Under the pieces are notes generated by a model. It saw only the letters and a list, made by a program, of their open reading frames with translations, was not told the origin of the DNA and made no database searches. Positions 1 through 5,370 of a DNA stretch of 7,570 bases are shown here, one piece after another. The DNA comes from Bacteroidaceae bacterium (GTDB lineage Bacteria; Bacteroidota; Bacteroidia; Bacteroidales; Bacteroidaceae): the NCBI GenBank assembly GCA_017466965.1, contig JAFTTD010000159.1, forward strand, positions 1 to 7,570. Reading direction: 5' to 3'. Each line of letters starts with the position of its first letter. The first letter of the stretch is position 1. A program made the position numbers and the translations under genes.

Positions 1-50
1 GGCTGAGATCATACCCATTAACCTGATCCGGGTAGTGCCGGCGTAGGGAA
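1..50 (+). promoter_or_regulatory. TPP (THI-box) riboswitch, 5' part cut off by window start
   Basis: The 3' half of the thiamine pyrophosphate aptamer is present. CTGAGA (3-8) followed by ATACCC (11-16) is the pyrimidine-sensing segment. ACCTGATC (21-28) and the GGGTAGTGCCGGCG helix region (30-43), ending in GTAGGGA (43-49), form the pyrophosphate-binding arm and the closing strand of helix P1. The 5' strand of P1 and its neighbouring helix lie upstream of the window. In this family TPP binding shuts down expression of thiamine synthesis or uptake genes, which fits the three thiamine-uptake genes downstream. A short hairpin is possible just after it: GGG..GAAAT (46-55) can pair with ATTTCCCC (63-70), using the same GGG needed by P1, so it may be part of the expression platform. 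The aptamer identity is seen directly; the platform mechanism is inferred. Confidence 0.93.
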
Positions 51-326
51 GAAATGATAAGTATTTCCCCTTTCTGTATTTTGTATTGTTGTGGACTCGG
101 TTCAGACCTTGTTCATGGCAGTCGGGGTATATGAAAGTTCGGTTGCGACAGTCATACGCGTGGGCTGTAGTCGTTTCCTTCACTTTCATTATGCTTATGA
201 CTGTATGAGCGTGTGTTTGGCAGTTGATTCAGAGTGCTTGTGCGCAGAGCATGTCTGCTGATGCCTGTTTGTCTGTATTCCGTAGTCTGCAGATGTTTAA
301 CAGTATTAAAAATTTCAAGAAAGAAA
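51..326 (+). other. Long leader between riboswitch and receptor gene
   Basis: This stretch of about 275 bases has no recognised gene. It holds the possible expression-platform hairpin (46-70, followed by a short T run). It also holds a possible larger stem in which ATGAAAG (131-137) pairs with CTTTCAT (183-189), with ACAG (148-151) and CTGT (165-168) pairing inside. A 25-codon open frame (131-208) encodes a peptide with K/R residues near the start followed by a hydrophobic stretch; its stop overlaps an ATG at 205. The receptor frame is open upstream to a GTG at 234, but the upstream residues look less like a usual start than the ATG at 327. I see no promoter I would trust here. Confidence 0.4.
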
Positions 327-2561
327 ATGAAACGAGAAATGTATGCTTCATGCCTGATGCTTCTGTCTTTGGGTATGAACGCGAAGGAGAACGAAACGGA
401 TTCTTTGCGCACTGTGAATTTGGAGGAGGTGGATGTCATGGCTATCCGTGCTACTAAGACAACGCCTGTTGCTTACACAAACATTACTAAGGAGCAGATA
501 GAGAAGGTTAATCTTGGACAGGATTTGCCTTATATTCTGTCGATGACACCGAGTGCGATAACCACGAGCGATGCAGGTGGCGGAATTGGCTACACAACTC
601 TGAGGGTGAGGGGAGTGGATGCCACTCGCATTAATGTGACTGCAAACGGCATACCTGTGAATGATGCGGAGAGCCATAGTGTATTCTGGGTGAATCTGCC
701 CGACTTGGCTTCGTCGGTGAAGGATATTCAGATTCAGCGCGGAGCCGGTACTTCTACGAATGGTGCAGGCGCTTTCGGCGCAAGCGTCAACTTGCAGACG
801 GGGCATAATTCGCTGAAGCCATACGCAGAGTTCAGCGGTTCGTATGGTTCGTTCAACACTCACAAGGAGACTGTTAAGGTTGGTACGGGATTGATAGGTG
901 GACACTGGACTTTCGATGCTCGTCTTTCAAACATCAGTACTGACGGATATATTGACCGTGCCGAGGTGGGGCTGAACTCTTATTATTTTCAAGGCGGATA
1001 CTACAATGGAGGCACTTCGGTGAAGCTCATTACTTTTGCCGGAAAGGAGCGCACATATCATGCGTGGAACTATGCTTCGAAGGAAGAAATGGAACTTTAT
1101 GGCAGAAAGTATAATTCCTGCGGATACATGTTTACTGACGAGGATGGGAAGGCGCATTACTATGACGATCAGACGGATAATTATGTGCAGAAGAACTGGC
1201 AACTGATTTTTAGTCATGAATTCTCACCAGAATGGAACCTGAATGTGGGACTTCATTATACAAAGGGTGACGGCTATTATCAGGAGTATAAGGTTGGGCG
1301 TTCGCTGGTGGAATACAATCTTGTGCCTTATTATGCTGACGGTGTGCTTGTTGAGGAAAGCGACCTTGTACGCAAAAAGGCTATGTATAACGTATTCGTA
1401 GGCGCCGTATTTGCATTGACGTATAAAAACGACCGTATGAACGCTTCTGTTGGCGGAGGGCTGAACCGGTATGAAGGAAAGCATTTCGGCAATGTGCTGT
1501 GGGTGAAGAATTATGCAGGAATGCTTAGCCCCGACCATGAATACTATCGCAACACAGGCGAGAAGACAGATGGTAACATTTATGTCAAGGCTGACTATGC
1601 CCTGACTGACAATCTCAATGCATACGCTGACATGCAGTATCGCCACATTGACTACAGCATTGAGGGATGCAACGACAAGTGGAACACTGTGACAAACGAT
1701 GGGCTCCAGCGTCTTGATATAAACGACAAGTTTGACTTCTTCAACCCTAAGTTTGGTCTTTCTTGGAGAATAAACAGTGAGAGCCGTCTGTTTGGCTCGT
1801 TCAGTGTGGCGCAAAAAGAGCCAACTCGAAATAATTATACTGACGGAAAACTGCTTGAACATCCGAAGGCAGAGCGTCTGTTCGATTATGAATTGGGCTA
1901 TATGTATGCTAACAAATGGCTTAATTTCGGTGCAAACCTTTACTACATGGACTACAAGGACCAGCTTGTGCTTACAGGCGAACTCAACGAGATAGGCGAA
2001 CCCGTGGCGGCAAATGTGCCCGACAGCTACCGTATGGGTGTGGAATTGATGGCTGGCATGAAACTCGATTGCGGATTCACATGGGACATCAATGCAACGC
2101 TCAGCAAAAACAGAGTGAAGAACTTCACCGAAACGCTATATGAAGACGAATGGGTAGGCGGAGAGCAGTGGACCACACAAAAGGGCGACACTCACATAGC
2201 CTTCTCTCCTGATTTTATTCTGAACAACAGATTCGGATATTCGATTAAAGGATTTGATGTCTCATTGCAGTCGCAGTATGTCAGCAAGCAGTATATGAGC
2301 AATTCTGATTGCAAGAACCATATCCTTGATGCATATTTTGTAAGTAATCTTCATCTGTCGTACACATTCAGCCTTCCAGCCCTCAAGTCTGTGACCGTAG
2401 GTTGCACTGTCTATAACCTGTTCAACGAGGAATATGAGAACAACGGATATGCAGGAAGTGGATTCTACTACGACGGCGGACAGAGAGTGCGCTACGACTA
2501 TGCAGGATATGCGGCACAGGCAGGAACAAATTTCCTTGCCAATCTGACGCTGAAGTTCTGA
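327..2561 (+). CDS. TonB-dependent outer-membrane receptor, probable thiamine uptake (OMR1-like)
   Basis: This is a 744-residue outer-membrane transporter that should import thiamine or a related compound into the periplasm using TonB/ExbBD energy. The ATG at 327 was chosen because it begins a short basic then hydrophobic segment (MKREMYASCLMLLSLGMNA) that resembles a signal peptide; the frame is open back to a GTG at 234. A TonB-box-like stretch, EEVDVMAIRA, lies near residues 33-42. The plug domain spans about 45-158 and contains LRVRGVDATRINVTANGIPVND and IQIQRGAGTSTNGAGAFGASVN, typical of plugs. The rest is the beta barrel, ending in the terminal aromatic LTLKF expected for barrel assembly. 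There is no N-terminal carboxypeptidase-like domain, so it is not SusC-type. Thiamine is inferred from the upstream TPP riboswitch and the downstream pnuT and pyrophosphokinase genes; OMR1-PnuT-pyrophosphokinase operons are known in Bacteroidetes. The receptor family is certain and the substrate likely. Confidence 0.93.
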   Translation: MKREMYASCLMLLSLGMNAKENETDSLRTVNLEEVDVMAIRATKTTPVAYTNITKEQIEKVNLGQDLPYILSMTPSAITTSDAGGGIGYTTLRVRGVDATRINVTANGIPVNDAESHSVFWVNLPDLASSVKDIQIQRGAGTSTNGAGAFGASVNLQTGHNSLKPYAEFSGSYGSFNTHKETVKVGTGLIGGHWTFDARLSNISTDGYIDRAEVGLNSYYFQGGYYNGGTSVKLITFAGKERTYHAWNYASKEEMELYGRKYNSCGYMFTDEDGKAHYYDDQTDNYVQKNWQLIFSHEFSPEWNLNVGLHYTKGDGYYQEYKVGRSLVEYNLVPYYADGVLVEESDLVRKKAMYNVFVGAVFALTYKNDRMNASVGGGLNRYEGKHFGNVLWVKNYAGMLSPDHEYYRNTGEKTDGNIYVKADYALTDNLNAYADMQYRHIDYSIEGCNDKWNTVTNDGLQRLDINDKFDFFNPKFGLSWRINSESRLFGSFSVAQKEPTRNNYTDGKLLEHPKAERLFDYELGYMYANKWLNFGANLYYMDYKDQLVLTGELNEIGEPVAANVPDSYRMGVELMAGMKLDCGFTWDINATLSKNRVKNFTETLYEDEWVGGEQWTTQKGDTHIAFSPDFILNNRFGYSIKGFDVSLQSQYVSKQYMSNSDCKNHILDAYFVSNLHLSYTFSLPALKSVTVGCTVYNLFNEEYENNGYAGSGFYYDGGQRVRYDYAGYAAQAGTNFLANLTLKF

Positions 2562-2594
2562 AATGAGTTTTTATAGTTATGAGGAGTAAAGGAA

Positions 2595-2626
2595 TTAAGT
2601 AGTTAAGGGGTTAAGTGGTTAGAGGA
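2595..2626 (+). repeat. 8-bp tandem units TTAAGTRG-like, left edge of element R1
   Basis: Four consecutive 8-base units are visible: TTAAGTAG (2595), TTAAGGGG (2603), TTAAGTGG (2611) and TTAGAGGA (2619). The last runs into the left inverted arm. The same period and a similar unit (TTAAGTTY) appear in the second element at 4056-4095. Confidence 0.7.
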
Positions 2627-2650
2627 GTTAAAATAGGGAGTTAAAAGAGG

Positions 2651-2791
2651 ACGATACTACGGAATGAAACATCCAATGGTAATGTCAGAACTCCCGAACT
2701 TCTGAACTCCATAATACAAGGTTATAAGGTTATGAGGTTACAAGGTTTTAAGGTAGGCAATAACGTCCTATGGTAACGTCTCTTTTTAACT
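2651..2791 (+). repeat. R1 core, homologous in inverted orientation to the core at 4090-4192
   Basis: The core carries, in order, AATGAAA (2663-2669), ATGGT (2676-2680), GAACTCCCG (2688-2696), TGAACTCC (2703-2710), the 8-bp array (2720 onward) and TAAGGTAGGC (2749-2758). The reverse complement of 4090-4192 shows the same anchors in the same order with similar spacing, so the two cores share ancestry. Within this core, 2668-2686 and 2762-2780 are a 19-base direct repeat matching at 16 positions (AACRTCCWATGGTAAYGTC). It brackets the GAACTCC and GGTTATAA blocks, and the second copy has no counterpart I can see in the other element. Confidence 0.75.
2720..2758 (+). repeat. 8-bp tandem array GGTTATAA-type in R1 core
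   Basis: Perfectly phased 8-base units: GGTTATAA (2720), GGTTATGA (2728), GGTTACAA (2736) and GGTTTTAA (2744), ending in GGTAGGC (2752-2758). The second element has one unit fewer on the opposite strand, the kind of difference expected from slippage. Confidence 0.8.
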
Positions 2792-2836
2792 TCCTCTTTT
2801 TAACTCCCTATTTTAACTCCTTAAAAATAAATAAGT

Positions 2837-3427
2837 ATGACATTGGAATTAATCGGAACGATTGTCGGCCTTGTTTATCTTTGGCTCGAATACAAGGCAA
2901 GTATATATTTGTGGATAGCGGGCGTGATAATGCCCGCCATCTACATCTTTGTTTATTACGAAGCAGGTCTGTATGCCGATTTTGGTATAAATATTTACTA
3001 CCTTCTTGTAGCTGTTTACGGATGGATGATGTGGAAGTATGGCGGGAAAATGAGGAAAATCTTTTCTTTTCTGAAACAGGGTAAGGCAAGAACGGCTGAA
3101 CTTGGCGTTACATCAATGCCGCGTGTCTGCATCCTTCCGTTGGCAGTGACATTCGCTGTTTTGTTCCTTTTCATCGCATTTGTGCTGAAGACATATACGG
3201 ACAGCAATGTGCCGTGGCTCGACTCTTTCACCACTGCATTGAGCATTGTAGGAATGTGGATGCTTGCAAAAAAGTATCTTGAGCAGTGGTGGGTATGGAT
3301 AGTGGTGGATGTGGTCAGTGCCGGATTATATATATATAAGGAACTGTATTTTACCTCTGTCCTTTATCTGCTTTACGCAATAATTGCTATCTTTGGCTAC
3401 AGAAAATGGAAAACAATGATGAAATGA
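2837..3427 (+). CDS. pnuT: PnuC-family thiamine transporter PnuT
   Basis: This 196-residue inner-membrane protein is the likely route for thiamine from periplasm to cytoplasm. Hydrophobic segments fall near residues 4-18, 22-41, 45-66, 94-117, 127-145, 150-168 and 172-188, giving the roughly seven-helix layout of the PnuC/SWEET-like fold. The stretch YADFGINIYYLLVAVYGWMM (46-65) is the typical PnuC-family helix with W residues near its end. PnuC-type transporters work by facilitated diffusion, with import driven by phosphorylation of the substrate inside. Here the overlapping next gene is the pyrophosphokinase that would do this for thiamine, which is why I call PnuT rather than the nicotinamide riboside transporter PnuC. 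The ATG at 2837 follows A-rich sequence and starts right at the first membrane segment. The TGA stop overlaps the next gene, suggesting translational coupling. Length is normal for the family. Confidence 0.9.
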   Translation: MTLELIGTIVGLVYLWLEYKASIYLWIAGVIMPAIYIFVYYEAGLYADFGINIYYLLVAVYGWMMWKYGGKMRKIFSFLKQGKARTAELGVTSMPRVCILPLAVTFAVLFLFIAFVLKTYTDSNVPWLDSFTTALSIVGMWMLAKKYLEQWWVWIVVDVVSAGLYIYKELYFTSVLYLLYAIIAIFGYRKWKTMMK

Positions 3428-4041
3428 AACTTGAAGAATTTGATGCTGTAGTATTGGCGAACGGCGATTACCCCGTGGAGTCCATTCCTCTGGAAGTACT
3501 TCGCACCGCTAAGTTCGTTGCTTGCTGCGATGGTGCGGCAGAAGAGTACATAAGGCGTGGGGGTACACCCCATCTGATTGTTGGCGACTGCGATTCCGTA
3601 CCTCCTCATGTGAAGTCGGCCTTCAGCTCCATCATAGTGAAAGTGGATGAGCAGGAGTATAACGACCTCACTAAGACTGTACGCCATCTCGCCTCGTTAG
3701 GCATGACGCGCATAGCCATAGTGGGAGCCACAGGCAAGCGCGAAGACCATACCCTTGGCAACATAAGCCTCTGCATGGAATATATGCGCATGGGGCTGGA
3801 AGTGAGGATGTTCACCGATCATGGTGTCTTTCTTCCGTCAACAGATACAGCCACGTTTCCTTGTCGTCCCTATCAGCAAGTATCCATATTCTCCTTCGGA
3901 GCTAAGGGGTTAAGAGCAGAAGGACTTGTTTATCCCCTCAGCGACTTCTCCAATTGGTGGCAGGGTACACTCAACGAGTGCATCTCTTCGTCTTTCACCA
4001 TTCATGCCGAAGGCGATTATCTGGTGTATCTTGTTTTTTAG
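3406..4041 (+). CDS. Thiamine pyrophosphokinase (thiamine to TPP)
   Basis: This cytoplasmic enzyme transfers pyrophosphate from ATP to thiamine, giving TPP, trapping imported vitamin and producing the ligand of the upstream riboswitch. Numbering is from the ATG at 3406 (211 residues). The ATP/Mg site is visible as CDGAAEEYIRRG (41-52), VGDCDSV (59-65, the GDxDS motif), NDLTKTVRHL (86-95) and GATGKREDHTLGN (107-119). The C-terminal thiamine-binding beta domain is recognisable by GTLNE (187-191) and the final GDYLVYLVF. The start is uncertain: the ATG at 3406 gives a 22-base overlap with pnuT, while the ATG at 3424 gives a classic ATGA overlap with the pnuT stop and a 205-residue protein starting MKLEEFDAVVLANGD, closer to the usual N-terminus; I favour 3424 slightly. 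The name in Bacteria varies (thiN, tnr3-like), so no symbol is assigned. Function is well supported by motifs and context. Confidence 0.94.
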   Translation: MENNDEMKLEEFDAVVLANGDYPVESIPLEVLRTAKFVACCDGAAEEYIRRGGTPHLIVGDCDSVPPHVKSAFSSIIVKVDEQEYNDLTKTVRHLASLGMTRIAIVGATGKREDHTLGNISLCMEYMRMGLEVRMFTDHGVFLPSTDTATFPCRPYQQVSIFSFGAKGLRAEGLVYPLSDFSNWWQGTLNECISSSFTIHAEGDYLVYLVF

Positions 4042-4054
4042 TATAGAAGTCTGA

Positions 4055-4227
4055 TTTAAGTTTTTAAGTTCTTGAGTTCTTAAGTTTTTAAGTAGCCTAC
4101 CTTATAACCTCACAACCTCATAACCTTATAATACGGAGTTCATGACTACGGGAGTTCAGCCTTACACCATGGGTTGCTTTCATTACAAACTCAAAAAATT
4201 AAGAACTCAAGAACTTAAAAACTTAAA
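4055..4227. repeat. Repeat element R2: 35-bp inverted arms around a core
   Basis: The left arm (4055-4089) and right arm (4193-4227) are reverse complements at 34 of 35 positions. They enclose a 103-base core (4090-4192) that matches the R1 core in reverse orientation: GCCTACCTTA (4095-4104), AACCTCATAACCTTAT (4114-4129), GGAGTTC twice (4136-4142, 4151-4157) and TTTCATT (4178-4184). The arms do not resemble the R1 arms beyond TTAAG-type composition. It sits between converging genes, 13 bases after the pyrophosphokinase stop, where a long stem could stop or stabilise transcripts from both sides; that role is inference. There is no GC-rich hairpin with a T run, so it is not a textbook terminator. 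Confidence 0.82.
4056..4095 (+). repeat. 8-bp tandem array TTAAGTTY, left arm of R2
   Basis: Five phased units: TTAAGTTT (4056), TTAAGTTC (4064), TTGAGTTC (4072), TTAAGTTT (4080) and TTAAGTAG (4088). The right arm repeats them as GAACTCAA, GAACTTAA and AAACTTAA on the same strand. The last unit, TTAAGTAG, is identical to the first unit of the R1 left array at 2595. Confidence 0.8.
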
Positions 4228-4230
4228 CAT

Positions 4231-4255
4231 GCCTTACAACCTCAAAACCTCATAA
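4231..4255 (-). repeat. Extra partial copy of the 8-bp core array, overlapping the methyltransferase 3' end
   Basis: GCCTTACAACCTC...CCTCATAA here resembles 4095-4123 (GCCTACCTTATAACCTCACA...). On the - strand it reads as 8-base units GGTTTTGA and GGTTGTAA ending in GGC. It lies outside the R2 right arm. The methyltransferase stop codon (4242-4244) and its last four codons fall inside it, so the C-terminus of that protein seems to be made of repeat sequence. Confidence 0.65.
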
Positions 4256-5210
4256 AGCTATTCCTTTCCCAGAATACACCATCCGAATACCCTTGTATTC
4301 CCTTGTCTGTTTCGGACATGGTGAGGCGTTTGGCAGCCCAAAGGCAGTATTCCTCATTTATTTCAACGCCAATGTAGCGGCGACCGAGCTTCTTGGCTGT
4401 AACGCAGGCAGTGCCGCTCCCCATGAAGGGGTCGAAGACGGTATCGCCCTCTTCTGACGAAGCGAGTATGAGTTTAGCATACAGTTTTTCGGGCTTTTGT
4501 GTAGGATGGTCTGTATTCTCGGGCATTGACCAGAACGGAACACTAATGTCATCCCAGAAGTTGGAAGGATGGGTCAGCCTGAACTTCCCTTCGTCGGTCT
4601 CGTCCCAGTCCTTCGGCTGTCCATCTACTCTGTACGGAACCAAAACCCTTCGCTTCATCTTCACCTTGTTGACATCGAAGTGATAGCTGTCGGCATTCTT
4701 CACTGCAAACCATATATCCTCCATCCCATTCTTCCAGTTGTGGCTTGCACCCCTTCCTTTCTCCCTCTGCCATGTGATGCGGTTCATCACAGTCAGACGT
4801 TCTTCCATTACCCTCTGCATGGCAGACGTGCACTTCCAGTCACCGCACATGTAGAGCGAGCCGTCAGGTTTCAGCTTGTCGCACACCTTGCCGAACCATG
4901 AGCGCAGATACTCCTCATAGTCCTCGTTCCGCATTTTGCCGAACGACATTCCGTGGAAGTCCTTCGTCAGGTTGTAGGGAGGGTCAACGATGATGAGGTC
5001 CGCCGACTCGTTGGGGACTAAGTCTATAACCTCCATCAAGTCTGCATTTATTATGACGTTTGTGTCTGAGGGCGAATAGTTGGCCGTTGTTTTTACGCAG
5101 TGCTTCAGTTCCGTCCTCTCCTCTTCCGTAATGGTAAGTGTCCGGTTGCGTCCCGCCCTCGTCTTCTTTTGTTCCATCTCTTTTTCTGTCTTCTCGTTTA
5201 TATATATCAT
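4242..5210 (-). CDS. Beta-class DNA amino-methyltransferase (probable N6-adenine), apparently solitary
   Basis: This enzyme transfers a methyl group from S-adenosylmethionine to an exocyclic amino group of a base in DNA. Numbering is from the ATG at 5210 (322 residues). The catalytic motif IV is VDPPYNL (75-81). A target-recognition region follows, with ITWQREKGRGASHNWKN (145-161) and EDIWF. HPTQKPEKL (235-243) precedes the SAM-binding motif I FDPFMGSGT (259-267), and IGVEINEEY (280-288) is at the end. The order catalytic motif - recognition domain - SAM motif defines the beta class. From memory, unaligned, the pattern recalls M.HindIII-type enzymes; this is not proof of specificity. The frame is open to a TTG at 5279, but a promoter match at 5229-5260 lies inside that extension, so ATG 5210 is preferred; ATG 5177 (311 residues) is also possible. 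No restriction endonuclease gene adjoins it. The extreme C-terminus runs into repeat sequence. Confidence 0.92.
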   Translation of the reverse strand: MIYINEKTEKEMEQKKTRAGRNRTLTITEEERTELKHCVKTTANYSPSDTNVIINADLMEVIDLVPNESADLIIVDPPYNLTKDFHGMSFGKMRNEDYEEYLRSWFGKVCDKLKPDGSLYMCGDWKCTSAMQRVMEERLTVMNRITWQREKGRGASHNWKNGMEDIWFAVKNADSYHFDVNKVKMKRRVLVPYRVDGQPKDWDETDEGKFRLTHPSNFWDDISVPFWSMPENTDHPTQKPEKLYAKLILASSEEGDTVFDPFMGSGTACVTAKKLGRRYIGVEINEEYCLWAAKRLTMSETDKGIQGYSDGVFWERNSFMRF

Positions 5211-5228
5211 TGTTGTGTTTTCTGATTC

Positions 5229-5260
5229 CAAAAATACGGAATGATTCTGACATTTGCAAT
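5229..5260 (-). promoter_or_regulatory. Candidate Bacteroidetes promoter for the methyltransferase
   Basis: Read on the - strand, TATTTTTG (5236 to 5229) matches the -7 consensus TAnnTTTG. ATTG (5260 to 5257) lies 20 bases upstream, close to the -33 TTTG box at the usual 19-21 spacing. Transcription would start near 5222, about 12 bases before the ATG at 5210, which supports that start over the upstream TTG. Confidence 0.5.
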
Positions 5261-5313
5261 TTTTAGGGAAAGGAGGCAAGATGAGTTTTTTGTGTTTTGA
5301 CCAATCGTAGCAC

Positions 5314-5327
5314 TCAAGTTTGCTTGA
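5314..5327. repeat. Small palindrome TCAAG-N4-CTTGA
   Basis: TCAAG (5314-5318) and CTTGA (5323-5327) are reverse complements separated by TTTG. It lies seven bases before the larger inverted repeat at 5334, so both could be parts of one regulatory site. It is short enough to be chance. Confidence 0.3.
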
Positions 5328-5333
5328 ATTATT

Positions 5334-5367
5334 GTGCGTTATCGAACAAAATAGTGCGATAACGCAC
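5334..5367. promoter_or_regulatory. Perfect 11-bp inverted repeat, candidate operator
   Basis: GTGCGTTATCG (5334-5344) and CGATAACGCAC (5357-5367) are exact reverse complements with a 12-base AT-rich spacer. It is GC-richer than its surroundings and ends three bases before the -33 region of the candidate + strand promoter. Its centre is about 57 bases upstream of the predicted start, a typical activator position. Neither strand has a T run after it, so an intrinsic terminator is unlikely. The binding protein is unknown. Confidence 0.55.
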
Positions 5368-5370
5368 GCT

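Larger units (their letters stand above)
2623..2821. repeat. Repeat element R1: long inverted arms around a core
   Basis: The left arm (2623-2651, 29 bases, starting AGGAGTTAAAATAGGGAG) is the reverse complement of the right arm (2792-2821, 30 bases), except for one extra A in an A run. The arms enclose a core of about 140 bases. Each arm contains two GGAGTTAAAA-like units about 12-13 bases apart, and a third TTTTTAAC unit (2783-2790) precedes the right arm. As RNA the arms could form a long stem; as DNA, a cruciform. No transposase is encoded. It could be a miniature mobile element, a structural RNA element or a nucleoid/terminator-type repeat; the sequence alone does not decide. Confidence 0.8.
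2562..2836 (+). other. Receptor-pnuT intergenic region filled by a repeat element
   Basis: The 275 bases between the receptor stop and the pnuT start are almost entirely repeat-derived (see the repeat entries at 2595-2626, 2623-2821, 2651-2791 and 2720-2758). No credible coding frame or obvious promoter was found. Both flanking genes face the same way and belong to one pathway, so the repeat probably lies inside a single transcript under the riboswitch. Its right arm ends only 15 bases before the pnuT ATG, so folding of the arms could influence pnuT translation. That influence is inference. Confidence 0.6.

Noticed and set aside
234..326. GTG-started N-terminal extension of the receptor gene
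   Set aside because: It would add 31 residues before a signal-peptide-like start at 327 and has no A-rich start context; kept only as an open frame.
348..1862. Long - strand open frames opposite the receptor gene
   Set aside because: They mirror codon structure of a clear TonB receptor and have no recognisable domain.
2595..2821. CRISPR-like or attachment-site array
   Set aside because: Units are 8-13 bases with no spacers and no cas genes or integrase nearby.
2770..3089. Open frames on both strands at the start of pnuT
   Set aside because: They overlap the clear membrane protein in other frames and begin in repeat DNA.
2623..4227. Composite transposon around pnuT and pyrophosphokinase
   Set aside because: No transposase, no target-site duplication seen, and the flanking elements have different arms; the operon order is the normal one for the group.
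5211..5279. TTG-started extension of the methyltransferase
   Set aside because: A good promoter match lies inside it, and the added residues show no resemblance to the enzyme family.
5334..5367. Intrinsic terminator
   Set aside because: Strong stem, but neither strand has a following T run, and both flanking genes point away from it.
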